A stretch of 38,464 bases of DNA from a virus: positions 1 through 38,464 of IMG/VR virus record IMGVR_UViG_3300037502_003860, one strand, 5' to 3'. The notes beneath the pieces were generated by a model. That model made no database searches. It had not been told where the DNA came from and worked only from the letters and a program-made list of their open reading frames with translations. Numbering within the stretch: the first letter of the stretch is position 1; the number at the start of each line of letters is the position of its first letter. Positions 25,494 to 32,570 of this stretch are shown here, piece after piece. The translations under genes were made by a program, and so were the position numbers.

Positions 25494-26651
25494 ATGGCCA
25501 ACGGCGGCGGTCCGTTTGGTATCGGCGATCAGATCCTGAGGGGATTTTTCGGTAACGAAACCCTCAGGGACTACACACACGCCAGCAGAGTTTTCACAAC
25601 CAACAGTTACGAACTTAAACCCCGGTTTAAGTTCCTGTTCCACGTCAGTTTTACTCTCAATGTCACAGAAATTCCCTATCTCAGGGGAGTGTTTGGCAAC
25701 GATGACATCGCGGAACTCAGCCTCTTGGTCAAGACCGTGGATCTGCCCAAGTACAACATCCAGACCGAGGTCTTGAATCAGTACAATCGCAAACGCGTGG
25801 TGCAGACCAATCTCGAGTATCAACCAGTTACCATAACGTTCCACGACGATGGTGGTGACAATGCACGCAAACTGTGGTACTATTATTACACCTATTACTA
25901 CAAAGATGCCACGCACCAATATCTGTCGCCCAATGTCACCAACGGCAACGTGGGCGACAATGCCAACCGCCAGGCCGGCTTTGGTTACAACACACGTGAC
26001 ATCTACAGTGATGTCTTGCAGGTCAAGGACTGGGGTTATGTGGGTGAAACCTGGAATGACGGCACCAGCGCACCATCAGGCAAGCCGCCTTTTTTCCGTG
26101 ACATCAGGATCTATGGCATGGACCAGCGCAAGTATGCTGAATATGTGTTGATCAATCCCATCATCACCAGTTTCAATCATGATCAGTATGCCTACAGCGA
26201 AGGCGCCGGTATCATGCAAAACACCATGACCATCGCCTACGAGACAGTGAAATACTACGAAGGTGCTATTGGTCAAGCTCGTCCCGATACCAATGTTGTG
26301 GGATTTGCAGATCCGGCCCACTACGACACACGGCTCAGTCCCATTGCCAGACCCGGCGCCAACGCCACGATATTTGGCCAGGGCGGTTTGTTGGATGCTG
26401 GCATCGGCATCATTGGTGATCTCCAGAGTGGCGGTGTGGCGGGATTGGTGGGAGCTGTGCAAAAAGCCGGAGCTGTGCGCAACACATTCAAGGGCAAGGA
26501 TCTCAAGAGCGTGGCCAAGAGTGAAGCCATCGCTCTGGGACAGAATGAAATCCTGCAGAGCCTACCGGGTGCCACACGCAGCGTGATCAATAGACCCACA
26601 GGTGTGTTTATACCAACACCACGCACTGCGCCCAATACCACACAGAGATAA
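25494..26651 (+). CDS. Second tail-tube-fold protein (gp19/gp54-like)
   Basis: The 385-residue protein has a KPRFKFLFHVSFTLN strand region (43-57), then SLLVKTVDLPKYNIQTEVLN near 78-97. VVQTNLEYQPVTITFHDDGG lies near 104-123, and a KLWYYYYTYYYKD helix near 127-139. This order is that of the tail tube beta-barrel with added loops. A C-terminal Gly/Ala-rich, low-complexity tail (about 280-385) follows. It could be a tube initiator like T4 gp54 or another baseplate-to-tube adaptor. It directly follows gp19 and is followed closely by a small gene. The fold is fairly likely, the exact role is open. Confidence 0.55.
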   Translation: MANGGGPFGIGDQILRGFFGNETLRDYTHASRVFTTNSYELKPRFKFLFHVSFTLNVTEIPYLRGVFGNDDIAELSLLVKTVDLPKYNIQTEVLNQYNRKRVVQTNLEYQPVTITFHDDGGDNARKLWYYYYTYYYKDATHQYLSPNVTNGNVGDNANRQAGFGYNTRDIYSDVLQVKDWGYVGETWNDGTSAPSGKPPFFRDIRIYGMDQRKYAEYVLINPIITSFNHDQYAYSEGAGIMQNTMTIAYETVKYYEGAIGQARPDTNVVGFADPAHYDTRLSPIARPGANATIFGQGGLLDAGIGIIGDLQSGGVAGLVGAVQKAGAVRNTFKGKDLKSVAKSEAIALGQNEILQSLPGATRSVINRPTGVFIPTPRTAPNTTQR

Positions 26652-26653
26652 TC

Positions 26654-27013
26654 ATGAGTTCAGTGAATTTTGAAAATCCCGCCATAGATCAGACCGTGCG
26701 CGTGTTTGATGACTTCTATCGTTATGAAGTCACAGTGCCAGCAGCTCAATACGACATCGTATACAGTTTCTTCCGCGACACCATGCAGAATCAACAGAGC
26801 GCTGGCAATTTTGCTGTGAGCCTGTTCAAAGTGGCCGAAGAGACCGGCATCCCTGCCTTGACCTTGTTGCAAGGATTCCAGGGGCTGGATCAAGTGCAGC
26901 TCAACGCCAATCTCGCTTATTACCTCAATCAGATACGCAGCACCGCGACATTGTTGGGCGTGAGCGTGGCCGTGGTACCCAACTCCTATGCTGCGAGATT
27001 AGTGATACAATGA
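26654..27013 (+). CDS. Small phage protein, probably structural, unknown
   Basis: The 119-residue protein starts two bases after the preceding stop. It has RVFDDFYRYEVTVPAAQYD near 16-34 and YSFFRDTMQ near 37-45. A long, probably helical middle follows, ending in LAYYLNQIRSTATLLGV near 88-104. Similar proteins sit beside tail tube genes in other T4-like aquatic phages as far as I recall. The position between tube-like and head-completion genes suggests a tail or neck assembly role. No enzymatic motif is present. Confidence 0.6.
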   Translation: MSSVNFENPAIDQTVRVFDDFYRYEVTVPAAQYDIVYSFFRDTMQNQQSAGNFAVSLFKVAEETGIPALTLLQGFQGLDQVQLNANLAYYLNQIRSTATLLGVSVAVVPNSYAARLVIQ

Positions 27014-27447
27014 CTCGCTGGGCCAATGGCTCTTATCAACCCATGAACCCTGACAAATACGTGGGACGTAAGTTGCCCCACTATCGTTCAGGATGGGAAC
27101 ACAGCTTCATGAGATTTTGCGATACCAACGATCACATCCTGCAGTGGGCCAGTGAACCCATGACCATACCCTATAGACATCCGCTCACAGGCAAACAAAC
27201 TGTGTATGTGCCGGATTTCCTCATCACATATCGCACCCGTGACAACACCGTGCGCGCAGAACTCATAGAGATCAAGCCCAAGAAACAAAGCATGATCGAA
27301 AGCAAGATGAACAGCCGGGATCGTGCTGTGGTGGCCATCAACTACGCCAAGTGGGATGCGGCCACTCGTTGGTGCAGACAAAATGGTCTGCATTTCCGCG
27401 TCATAACCGAAGATCAGATATTCCATCAAGGCAGCCGTGGTAGATAA
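27010..27447 (+). CDS. 4: gp4-like head completion nuclease
   Basis: ATG 27010 overlaps the previous stop in ATGA. The 145-residue protein has YRSGWEHSFMRFCDTN (25-40), ILQWASEPMTIPYRHP (43-58), YVPDFLI (66-72) and ELIEIKPKKQ (84-93). E30, D69 and E87-x-K89 form the PD-(D/E)xK set of the TnsA-N-like endonuclease fold seen in phage T4 gp4. gp4 acts on packaged heads before tail joining, probably by trimming DNA at the portal. Family call is strong. Confidence 0.85.
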   Translation: MTRWANGSYQPMNPDKYVGRKLPHYRSGWEHSFMRFCDTNDHILQWASEPMTIPYRHPLTGKQTVYVPDFLITYRTRDNTVRAELIEIKPKKQSMIESKMNSRDRAVVAINYAKWDAATRWCRQNGLHFRVITEDQIFHQGSRGR

Positions 27448-27452
27448 CCGCC

Positions 27453-27460
27453 CATAAATA
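27453..27460 (+). promoter_or_regulatory. T4-late-type promoter element before gp16
   Basis: CATAAATA ends four bases before ATG 27465, placing the expected start at the ATG itself. No Shine-Dalgarno sequence at usable spacing is present, so the transcript may be leaderless. Confidence 0.5.
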
Positions 27461-27464
27461 GGGC

Positions 27465-27962
27465 ATGACCCGTAAACTCGAACAACTGTTTGATCTGCCC
27501 ACAGCAGAAGACACCGAAGATGCTGACAGCGTGCGCGCTGATCTCCCAGAACATCTGCCCATCATGCCCAAGACCCTAGAGGCCTTGGACAAGATAGAAA
27601 ACGCCTTGCCACAAGTGCGTGGACTAGAGACTGCTGACGAGGAACTGGATGAGCTGGCACGACTGGCCACTGACAGTTTCAATGACCTGCAGGATCTAGG
27701 CATGCAGGTAGATTCGAGGTTTGCAGCAGAGATATTCTCAGTGGCATCAAACATGCTGGGACATGCCATCACTGCCAAGACCGCCAAGCTGGACAAAAAA
27801 CTCAAGATGATAGATCTGCAGCTCAAAAAGCGCAAACTGGATCTACAGGAACGCGGTGATGAAGAACCTGCAGCACAGATGGGCACAGGCCAGGTGCTGA
27901 GCCGCAATGATCTCTTGGAGAGAATCTTGGCGGGCAACAAGCAAAAAGCCCCAAACGAATAA
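27465..27962 (+). CDS. 16: gp16-like terminase small subunit
   Basis: The 165-residue protein begins MTRKLEQLFDLPTAED, the usual opening of T4-like small terminases. It then has an acidic region, and the helix pair DELARLATDSFNDLQDLGMQ near 63-82. FAAEIFSVASNMLGHAITAK (86-105) and a basic coiled-coil-like KLDKKLKMIDLQLKKRKLDL segment (109-128) follow. T4 gp16 forms rings that recognise DNA and stimulate gp17. Unusually, the gp17 gene does not follow; it lies 6.9 kb downstream. Confidence 0.8.
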   Translation: MTRKLEQLFDLPTAEDTEDADSVRADLPEHLPIMPKTLEALDKIENALPQVRGLETADEELDELARLATDSFNDLQDLGMQVDSRFAAEIFSVASNMLGHAITAKTAKLDKKLKMIDLQLKKRKLDLQERGDEEPAAQMGTGQVLSRNDLLERILAGNKQKAPNE

Positions 27963-27965
27963 ATA
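27958..27965 (+). promoter_or_regulatory. T4-late-type promoter element before the 27985 gene
   Basis: AATAAATA overlaps the gp16 stop and lies 19 bases before ATG 27985. The predicted start near 27971 leaves an AGGA ribosome binding site (27972-27975) in a short leader. Confidence 0.5.
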
Positions 27966-27984
27966 CTGGACAGGACACCCAACA

Positions 27985-28593
27985 ATGAAATCATTCCGCG
28001 ACTACCTAATCGAAAACGAGCGCACATACGACTACAGGATCAAACTGTGTGGTCGTGTGCCGGAAGAACTGATCCGTGCCCTAAAAGCACGTTTTGATCA
28101 GTTTGATCCTGCTCGCATGGGCGATACCAAGACCACACCCATACAGAAGATCCCCACGGATTTTCCCAACTTCCCCAACGAAGCTGTGACCATGTTTGAT
28201 GTGAGTTTCCGTTACCCGGCCATAGAACCACAGATCAAACAACTGGCGCAACTTCTCAACTTTGACCCCAACCGTGTGGTCATGCAAACACAGAAGTACG
28301 TGGATGGCATGGTACAGGAGATGGATCGGATCGCGGAAGAAAACAAAGATCTTCTCACTGACACCGACTATCCTGCGCCCGATGCTGAACAACGTGCGCT
28401 GAAGAAAGACTACTCAGCGCCATCGCATGATCACGTGGTTCTGAAAAACGCCTACCGCACTGATTTCACCGTGGCCGGTGGCAACACTCCTGCTGCCAAG
28501 ACCACCAATGATCTACCACAGGGAACCAAAGGTCCCATGTACAAGATCAACAGACCACCCAAGCCTGCCACAGGCGCCCAACCCCGAGGATAA
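27985..28593 (+). CDS. Putative capsid-targeted protein, N-terminus like T4 internal proteins
   Basis: ATG 27985 gives 202 residues beginning MKSFRDYLIENE. This strongly resembles the T4 capsid-targeting sequence (MKTYQEFIAE as I recall it), and L-I-E fits the prohead protease site (L/I)-x-E. The middle has KIPTDFPNFPNEAVTMFDVS near 52-71 and QIKQLAQLLNFDPNRVV near 79-95, looking like a compact alpha-beta domain. The tail is Pro/Lys-rich. It is the first gene of the block between the terminase genes. A head-internal or core role is inferred from the N-terminus only. Confidence 0.6.
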   Translation: MKSFRDYLIENERTYDYRIKLCGRVPEELIRALKARFDQFDPARMGDTKTTPIQKIPTDFPNFPNEAVTMFDVSFRYPAIEPQIKQLAQLLNFDPNRVVMQTQKYVDGMVQEMDRIAEENKDLLTDTDYPAPDAEQRALKKDYSAPSHDHVVLKNAYRTDFTVAGGNTPAAKTTNDLPQGTKGPMYKINRPPKPATGAQPRG

Positions 28594-28596
28594 GCC

Positions 28597-30525
28597 ATGA
28601 CATTTTTTTACGATCTCAACAAAAAGCTCGCAGATCTAGCTGCGAAATCACAACCGCAGACACTGAACGAAGGTCGCGAAGAAGTTTACCGAGAGTACCA
28701 AGGCGATGTCCAAGAGAAGTGGGACACAGAGACCAAGGTCAGCCCCGAAGAAAAAGGCAAATATCAGGGCAAGAGCAAGGCTGAGCTGCAGAAGCAGTAC
28801 AATGCTCTCAAGGCCCGCGGACCGCACAAAAAAGGGTCTCCAGACTTTGGCAAGATGCGTGAACTGGCATTTGCTATCCGTGCCAAGAGTGGCTGGGGCA
28901 AAGTCAGCGAAGATCCCAACGAAGGCAACGAGTTTTCAGGCGAGCTGGCCAAAGCGCGTGCCTCGGGCCAAAAAGAGTTTGAAGTTGATGGCAAAGAGTA
29001 TCCCGTGAAAGAAGCCGCTAAGAAAGACAAAGCCCCTTGGCCTGGCAGTGCTGAATACAAAGAAAAATTTGGCCAAGATCGTGAAAGTTTCCGTAAGAAG
29101 CATGCGCCCAGCGTGATGAAAGATCCCAAAGGCCGTGAGGAACTAGCCAAACTCGACACTGAGTACGAAGCCGGCAAGAAGAGCTATGGCCGCGACGAAG
29201 AGGGTGATGACGAAGAAGGTGATAAAAAAGCCAAACCCGCGGGCGAAAAACGTGGCCGCGGTCGTCCCAAAGGTTCTAAGCGTGCCATTGGCGCCAAAGG
29301 TCCTTCGGGCAAAAGCAAGCTCTTGACTCGCGAAGACTACGACAAAGACGAGTACGACGAAGAGGGTGAGATGGCTATGAGCCAGGCCCGCACCATCGAA
29401 GACGCTGCAGAAGAACTGCAAAGCATCCTAGATGCCGACGAGAATCTTCCAGAGTGGGTGCAGAAAAAGATCAGCTTGGCTAAAGAATATATCGACTCTG
29501 CGCGTGATTATCTCAAGGCCAACCGTCCCGAAGACGAGATGATGGCCGAGAAAGCTGTGAGCAAAGCCCAACGTGCTGCTGCTGGCATTGCACGAGCTGC
29601 ACAAAAGGGCGAGATTCCCAAGTCGGAGCTGCGTGGTGCTTCAAAGGAAATGGCCCGGATGGAGCCCAAGGAATTGCGCAAGTTCGCCAAGACCAAAGAA
29701 AAAGGTCTGCCTGAGAAAATAAAGGAAGTTGACACAGGTGAAGCCGATGCTCGCAAGACCGTGCCCGCCAGCAAAGATCAGCAAGACCAAACTTTTGCCC
29801 GGCATCGTGAGCGAGCTGCCAAAGAAAAACAAGATCACGACAAAGAGAAACCAGTCAAAGAAACCACCACAGCTGGTTCAGTGGCCACTGCTCCGGCCGA
29901 GGGCGGCAAAAAAAGCAAGGGCGGCATGCAGTTTGGCAAAGGCATCTATGACAGCATGAATCGCGAAGTCGAGGCCATGATCTCTGAGAGCATGAACGTC
30001 AGCATCAACATGAACACTGATGCGCACGGCGGCCCCAGCAAGAGTGTAACTGTCACGGCCACTGACGAAGATGCAGAAAAATTAGCAGAATTGCTGCGCA
30101 TGGCCGGCATGGCACAGGGCAGCGACAGCGGTGTTTGTTCCGCGTGCGGTAAGCGCGGTTGTGGTTGTGGTGGTGAGCAAGTGGACGAAAACAAGCCTGA
30201 TTGGCCCACCAACACCGAAACCAGCAACGATGCCCTGCAGTATTCTGGTGGACTCAACAAACCCAAGGCCACAGGGCAGACCACTGTGCCCGTGATCGCC
30301 AGCCAGGCGGATCGGCAGCATGCCTACGAGGGCGATGATGAACTGCGTCGACTGCGTGAGCGTGCAGGTATCTTTGCTGAAGCCAAGAAAAAACCTGACT
30401 TCTTGGACATGGACAAAGATGGTGACAAATCCGAGCCCATGAGCAAGGCCATCAAGGACAAAGAATCCAAGGTGGACGAAGCCGTGGAGGGAAGCCTGTG
30501 GAATCTCTACAAGAGGCTGCAGTGA
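28597..30525 (+). CDS. Large charged, AT-hook-bearing phage protein
   Basis: The 642-residue protein starts MTFFYDLNKKLADLAAK, an N-terminus I know from unnamed marine T4-like phage proteins. It is very rich in Lys, Glu and Asp. KRGRGRPKGSKR (218-229) is a textbook AT-hook with core RGRP. LPEWVQKKISLAKEYIDSA (284-302) and SINMNTDA...ATDEDAEKLAELLRMAGM (469-506) are modules shared with other phage proteins. C514, C517, C522 and C524 could bind a metal. DMDKDGD (604-610) is EF-hand-like. A packaged DNA-binding or head-core protein is plausible; the function is not established. Confidence 0.65.
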   Translation: MTFFYDLNKKLADLAAKSQPQTLNEGREEVYREYQGDVQEKWDTETKVSPEEKGKYQGKSKAELQKQYNALKARGPHKKGSPDFGKMRELAFAIRAKSGWGKVSEDPNEGNEFSGELAKARASGQKEFEVDGKEYPVKEAAKKDKAPWPGSAEYKEKFGQDRESFRKKHAPSVMKDPKGREELAKLDTEYEAGKKSYGRDEEGDDEEGDKKAKPAGEKRGRGRPKGSKRAIGAKGPSGKSKLLTREDYDKDEYDEEGEMAMSQARTIEDAAEELQSILDADENLPEWVQKKISLAKEYIDSARDYLKANRPEDEMMAEKAVSKAQRAAAGIARAAQKGEIPKSELRGASKEMARMEPKELRKFAKTKEKGLPEKIKEVDTGEADARKTVPASKDQQDQTFARHRERAAKEKQDHDKEKPVKETTTAGSVATAPAEGGKKSKGGMQFGKGIYDSMNREVEAMISESMNVSINMNTDAHGGPSKSVTVTATDEDAEKLAELLRMAGMAQGSDSGVCSACGKRGCGCGGEQVDENKPDWPTNTETSNDALQYSGGLNKPKATGQTTVPVIASQADRQHAYEGDDELRRLRERAGIFAEAKKKPDFLDMDKDGDKSEPMSKAIKDKESKVDEAVEGSLWNLYKRLQ

Positions 30526-30977
30526 TGAAAGGTCTCCGGGAATACATCACAGAGTCAGAGCAATGGATTGATTCGCCCGTGGCGGGCGATGACTTTGCCA
30601 TCAACATCCGTGAAGATGTGCTCTTGGAGACCTACATCCTAGAAGCTGACGATGACCGCATATTGCTGGCCTCGGATGATGAGTTAGTCACTGTGCTGGA
30701 AGAATACGGCATGCTGGATGAACTGGAGCCCTTGGACGAAGCTGAATACCGCGGACGCAAGGTTCCCTTGGGCAAGCCCATGGCAGGTGACGTGAAAAAA
30801 CGCAAGGTCTATGTGCGCAAGCCCAACGGCAATGTTGTCAAGGTTGAGTTTGGTGACAAAACCATGCGCATCAAGAAATCAAACCCCAAACGCAGAAAGA
30901 GTTTCCGTGCTCGCCACAACTGTGCCAATCCTGGCCCACGCTGGAAAGCACGATACTGGAGCTGCAGGGCCTGGTGA
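30525..30977 (+). CDS. Putative capsid-targeted protein with basic ARHNC module
   Basis: ATG 30525 overlaps the previous stop (TGATG), giving 150 residues. It opens MKGLREYITESE, again close to a T4 capsid-targeting sequence with an I-T-E cleavage site. An acidic stretch (about 20-85) is followed by a basic C-terminal module: VYVRKPNGNVVKVEFGDKTM, then RRKSFRARHNC and GPRWKARYWSCRAW at the end. This module is widespread in aquatic phage proteins in my recollection and may bind nucleic acid or metal through H/C residues. Cys occurs at ARHNCANPG and YWSC. Confidence 0.65.
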   Translation: MKGLREYITESEQWIDSPVAGDDFAINIREDVLLETYILEADDDRILLASDDELVTVLEEYGMLDELEPLDEAEYRGRKVPLGKPMAGDVKKRKVYVRKPNGNVVKVEFGDKTMRIKKSNPKRRKSFRARHNCANPGPRWKARYWSCRAW

Positions 30978-30978
30978 T

Positions 30979-31143
30979 ATGCTGAAGATACTCACAGAAC
31001 TGGTCAATGAACGCCGGCGTTATCCCGGCGCGCCGCCCGTGAATCAACCTACACCAGCCAAAAAACCACAGAACCTGCGACGTGAGCCCAGGGCCGTGGA
31101 CATACAACGCCAATACAACACGCAATCAGGAGCAAAACGATGA
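30979..31143 (+). CDS. Small basic protein, 54 residues
   Basis: ATG 30979 follows the previous stop by one base and the stop TGA 31141-31143 overlaps the next ATG. It begins MLKILTELVNERRRYPG and is rich in Arg, Lys, Pro and Gln. The tight fit between its neighbours supports it as a real gene, though no motif is seen and a longer out-of-place frame also exists here. Possibly a head-associated accessory protein. Confidence 0.45.
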   Translation: MLKILTELVNERRRYPGAPPVNQPTPAKKPQNLRREPRAVDIQRQYNTQSGAKR

Positions 31144-31427
31144 GCGCAAACGTCTATACCACACTGGCCAATGCCGTGGTCTACACCGACAAACTCCGGG
31201 TGAGCACCGGTGCCAGCACAGTGACATATCAAGTCTATGCCGTGGAATTGGGTGGTGCCGCTGCTGTGGGTAATCTCTATTCAGCGCCCATACAGATCCC
31301 AGCCAACACCACACGTGATCTTTACAGTGGTGCCGGCAACCGCGTAACCATCACCGGCAGCAGTTGGACCGCGCTGGAACTGGGCACAGCTAGCTCGGCT
31401 ACTGCCAGCATATATCCTCCGGGCTAA
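31140..31427 (+). CDS. Small beta-rich protein, possibly decoration-like
   Basis: The 95-residue protein starts at ATG 31140, overlapping the preceding stop, with CAGGAG seven bases or so upstream. It is rich in Thr, Ala, Val, Ser and Gly: TYQVYAVELGGAAAVGNLYS near 28-47, then IQIPANTTRDLYSGAGNRVT. It has alternating beta pattern and no charged core, as in small head or tail decoration proteins. It has no recognised family; a virion role is inferred from location. Confidence 0.55.
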   Translation: MSANVYTTLANAVVYTDKLRVSTGASTVTYQVYAVELGGAAAVGNLYSAPIQIPANTTRDLYSGAGNRVTITGSSWTALELGTASSATASIYPPG

Positions 31428-31433
31428 TGATCA

Positions 31434-31805
31434 ATGCGAGCCCGAGAGTTTATTGCAGAAATACGCAATGCCCGCATAACCAAACGTCAACAAAGTGGCA
31501 CGCGTGGTCTGCATATCTTTGGCGACGGTGAACGTTGGAACGGTGACTACACCTTAAATCGTGTGGGCATGGCTGCAGCAGCCACTGACGGTCGCACCAT
31601 GCCTGAAATCAATGCCAAGAGCTGGGTGGGCAAGCACAAGACCGCGCACCCATATACTCCCGAGGAAGCGGCCATGCTGAAGATGGCATACCGAGCTGTG
31701 GGTGCAGATTATCATGACATAAATGGTGGAGATCTCGACAGCGAAGAACCTCCCGGTGGCAACGGCCACAGTCCCATCCAAGCATTCCGAGGATATCCCA
31801 GATGA
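31434..31805 (+). CDS. MRAREF-family phage protein, copy 1
   Basis: The 123-residue protein begins MRAREFIAEIRN and ends with IQAFRGYPR, as does its neighbour at 31802. The N-terminus also resembles a capsid-targeting sequence, with I-A-E as a possible prohead protease site. The middle includes YNRVGMAAA-like and PYTPEEAAMLKMAYRAVGAD segments. I recall families starting MRAREF in marine T4-like phages. No enzymatic motif is visible. The two tandem copies overlap by four bases. Confidence 0.6.
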   Translation: MRAREFIAEIRNARITKRQQSGTRGLHIFGDGERWNGDYTLNRVGMAAAATDGRTMPEINAKSWVGKHKTAHPYTPEEAAMLKMAYRAVGADYHDINGGDLDSEEPPGGNGHSPIQAFRGYPR

Positions 31806-32188
31806 GAGCCCGAGAGTTCCTGCGCGAAGAGCGAGAACTACCGCCTGAGATATCTGAACCTCTGCGGTACACCTATGTATTGCCAGGTCTCAGTGCTGCT
31901 GATCCCTACAAAAACTATCGCATGGGTGTAGCGGTGGCACGAGCACGCAGCGATGCCCGGCCCGACGATGTCAACCCCAATCGTCCGGCCTGGAGCGCAG
32001 AAACGGCGTTTGGTGAACATGCTGTTATTTCCGGAGTCAACGATTCAGTAGACCCCATCATAGATCAGGCCTTGGCCATGACTCGCACACCCGGCGGCAA
32101 GCGCCTGGTCAGTAGTGCTGCCAGCGAAGAGCCAGCTGCAACCAACGCTCGCAGTCTATTGAAACCATTTCGAGGATACCCCCGATGA
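31802..32188 (+). CDS. MRAREF-family phage protein, copy 2
   Basis: The 128-residue protein begins MRAREFLREERE and ends KPFRGYPR, like copy 1. Between these ends are AADPYKNYRMGVAVARARSD near 32-51 and HAVISGVNDSVDPIIDQAL near 73-91. L-R-E after position 7 could be a prohead protease site. It is joined to copy 1 by an ATGA overlap and to the next gene by another four-base overlap. It is probably a diverged duplicate; function is unknown. Confidence 0.6.
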   Translation: MRAREFLREERELPPEISEPLRYTYVLPGLSAADPYKNYRMGVAVARARSDARPDDVNPNRPAWSAETAFGEHAVISGVNDSVDPIIDQALAMTRTPGGKRLVSSAASEEPAATNARSLLKPFRGYPR

Positions 32189-32562
32189 AGATGTCAGACA
32201 TACTGAGAAAACTAGCCGATATCGCAGACCGCGATGCTGATCCCGGGCGTCCCGACGACCGCATACAGAACCCCGCTGAACTAGGCCCAGTGCCCGGCGG
32301 CATGCACGTAGACACACCTGACAACGCCGATGCCGGTGCCGACGATGAAGTCATGGTGCCGCCCCTGCAGCTCAAACTAGAACTGCTGAAGCGTGCTGTG
32401 GGCGTAGACAACATCTACGATGATGAGCGTGCGGACGAAGTGCATGATCCCGACGAGCCCGATCCCCTGGCACAGATCAAACGCAACGCCGGCATAGATC
32501 CCGGTGGCATCACTGCCGTTATACATGGCATCGCAGGTGAAGACGAACCCCTAGACGAGTAA
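32185..32562 (+). CDS. Acidic protein, 125 residues, unknown
   Basis: The protein begins MKMSDILRKLADIAD and is strongly acidic, with many Asp/Glu and Pro. The MVPPLQLKLELLKRAVGVDN segment (57-76) is a conserved block I recognise from marine T4-like phages. The C-terminus is acidic again. A scaffold- or core-like role would fit the composition, but there is no direct evidence. It starts inside the end of the preceding gene. Confidence 0.6.
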   Translation: MKMSDILRKLADIADRDADPGRPDDRIQNPAELGPVPGGMHVDTPDNADAGADDEVMVPPLQLKLELLKRAVGVDNIYDDERADEVHDPDEPDPLAQIKRNAGIDPGGITAVIHGIAGEDEPLDE

Positions 32563-32570
32563 CCGTTGCT

